The position numbers and the translations under genes are program-made. The notes beneath the pieces are model-generated. The model had not been told where the DNA came from. It saw only the letters and a list, made by a program, of their open reading frames with translations, and searched no databases. Below, piece by piece: positions 62,586-64,000 of a stretch of DNA of 64,000 bases. Position 1 is the stretch's first letter. Each line of letters begins with the position of its first letter. This DNA comes from Piliocolobus tephrosceles (taxonomy: Eukaryota > Chordata > Mammalia > Primates > Cercopithecidae). The stretch covers positions 43,255,747-43,319,746 of the forward strand of contig NC_045443.1 in the NCBI RefSeq assembly GCF_002776525.5, given 5' to 3'.

Positions 62586-62657
62586 TTCTTCCTTTTTTTC
62601 TTCCTTTTTTCTTTTCCTTTCCTTTCTCTAGCTCTAGCTCTTCTTCCTTCTCTTTTT
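62586..62657. repeat. Pyrimidine-rich tract
   Basis: Long run of T and C with (TTCC) and (CTAG) pieces. Low complexity. Confidence 0.8.
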
Positions 62658-62974
62658 TAAGTTTAGCATTGGTGATTTTAGATTGTTTTTAGCCTACTTT
62701 TTTCATTGAGTATTATATTGTAAGCATTTTGAAGAACAGAGGTGATTCTTTTAAAAATATTATTTATTAATAAATACTAATTTATTTATTAAAATTAAAT
62801 GAATAAATGAATAAATTAACTAATACAGGTTTGGTAGAAAAGTTAGAAAATACAATTTTTCAAATGGAATAAAATAAGCAAAAAGAAAAAAGTTCACCTG
62901 TTACCTCAGCAAGCAGAGACGATCACTCTATATATATTGTTGTATAGCCTTCCAGGGTTTTTCTATGCACATAG

Positions 62975-63030
62975 ATATAGTGCCTGGCACACAGTAGACA
63001 CTCAATAAATATCTGTCAAATGAAAGAATG
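62975..63030 (+). repeat. L2 3'-end fragment
   Basis: 'tgcctggcacacagtagaca', 'ctcaataaatatctgtcaaa', 'tgaaagaatgag' match the L2 tail. Confidence 0.7.
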
Positions 63031-63489
63031 AGTACAAATAAAAAATATATACACATTTACAAAAATGGAAATTATACCAAACATTGAGTTTTTAAAACAT
63101 TTTTTTCACTTAAGATACCATTTCCTATCCTGATTATGTCAGTAAGCACAGATCTACACCACTACTGTTGATACTTGGTTAACTCTGCCAGAAATTGTTA
63201 TCTAACTGGTTATTGCTGGACATTCAGACTGGTTGGTGGAGAGGAGATTGACAGATGGAGATGGGGCCTGAGCTGAGACTTCTCAGTGGAGGGAGAACGT
63301 GGTCAACGGCACAGAAGTGGGAAGTGCAGACTGAGTTCAAGAAACAAAGAACTATAGTTTCACTGAATGATAGAAATAATCATCAGGCTATATGATTAAT
63401 TAAAAGGCAGACTAGGGTCATCATATGAAGATCTTGGTGTTAACACAACCGTAATTACTATCTGTCAACATTTATAATAGGTTACAAAT

Positions 63490-63560
63490 TACAATTTATT
63501 TAGCACAGAACATTTCTGATCCTTACCACAATCTTGTGAGGTACTTAAGGAAGGCACCAA
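63490..63560 (-). repeat. Possible MIR fragment
   Basis: 'atccttaccacaatcttgtg' followed by 'aggtactta' resembles reversed MIR. Short. Confidence 0.5.
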
Positions 63561-63811
63561 TTTCTTGGTGTGCTTATTGGTACAATTTATTAATAGTACC
63601 AATGTAAAATACATATTCTTGCTATTTATACTACATGGTGTTATACATCAAAGGAAAGGATACACAAAGAAACTTACCTGGCCTTAAGTCACCTAGAGCC
63701 TATTTAACCAAGTGAGACTAACCTATCTAAAACGACACTATACCTCAAAACATTTGCATGATCTAGACTAAACTACATGGCAGAATGAAGAATAAGCCCA
63801 GTTCAGAGACA

Positions 63812-63883
63812 CACACACATACACAGTGCATACATGCATGAAGGAGAGAAGGAAACAAGGAAGGAAAGAAGAAAGGAAAGTAG
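63812..63883. repeat. (CA)n then purine-rich GGAA tract
   Basis: 'acacacacacatacacag' followed by 'aaggaaacaaggaaggaaag'. Low complexity. Confidence 0.8.
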
Positions 63884-64000
63884 AACGGTGGAGAAATCAA
63901 TGAGGCCAGAAGAGATCAGGTAAGGCTTAATTTAATAAAGAGATAGGACCTGAACTGTGTCTAACAATAGGTAATATTTGATTGGAGGAGAGGGAAGACT

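Larger units (their letters stand above)
59460..64000 (-). other. SLC38A1: SLC38A1 5' UTR intron (continues beyond the window)
   Basis: Upstream of the first coding exon. Contains two Alus, an L2 tail, microsatellites and AT-rich DNA. No CpG-rich promoter is seen, so transcription starts further right. 60163-62175 and 62504-64000 otherwise show nothing I can name, apart from a possible MIR at 63490-63560. Confidence 0.7.

Noticed and set aside
1..64000. CRISPR arrays, tRNA or rRNA genes, operons, bacterial promoters, toxin genes or intact viral genes
   Set aside because: None seen. The window is an ordinary primate gene locus, and the only retroviral relics are solo LTRs without coding sequence.

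Overview
This is vertebrate nuclear DNA from a primate, most likely an Old World monkey (macaque, baboon or vervet type). The evidence is intron-rich gene structure, dense Alu and L1 repeats, MaLR/ERVL LTRs, MIR and L2 relics, and one young Alu (52551-52838) with the 'gtggctggatct / ggctagttttttg' features I associate with cercopithecoid AluYRa-type elements. No bacterial, plasmid, phage or CRISPR content is present.

The window holds one protein-coding gene, read on the minus strand: SLC38A1 (SNAT1), a sodium-coupled system A neutral amino acid transporter. I located all 15 coding exons with GT-AG junctions. Going right to left they are 59325-59459 (start codon at 59446), 49152-49227, 48745-48860, 28521-28594, 26996-27088, 26622-26703, 25548-25630, 24004-24062, 23769-23885, 22481-22560, 20258-20358, 17798-17916, 17087-17228, 16888-16985 and the last exon with its stop at 8151-8153. 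Joined, the coding parts total 1464 nt, exactly 487 codons plus a stop, with no frameshift or internal stop. The promoter and the upstream 5' UTR exons lie beyond the right edge or are not recognisable. A long, repeat-poor 3' UTR (about 6.6 kb) probably runs to a poly(A) signal at 1513-1518. Left of that is intergenic DNA with an ERVL-type LTR (622-1197) and an old L1 fragment.

The last intron (8253-16887) contains a nested insertion: a nearly full-length but decayed L1 (9121-15268, minus strand, same sense as the gene) inside an MST-type MaLR LTR (8793-9120 plus 15281-15312). The 20-kb intron 28595-48744 carries a solo MST LTR, a class I solo LTR that splits a MIR, an old L1/HAL1-like element split by an Alu, and a candidate in-frame cassette exon (40136-40186). 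The 10-kb intron 49228-59324 carries most of the remaining Alus, an L1 3' end and a piggyBac-like miniature transposon inside a MIR. Short introns in 16986-28520 carry Alus and one 5'-truncated retrocopy of an unidentified mRNA.

I found no convincing new biological system. The points most worth checking are the cassette exon, a possible intronic poly(A) site giving a different C-terminus, the sense-oriented L1 with a weakened poly(A) signal, and several repeats whose insertion history can be read from target-site duplications (TSDs). Family names, and comparisons with the human protein, are from memory and not from alignment.
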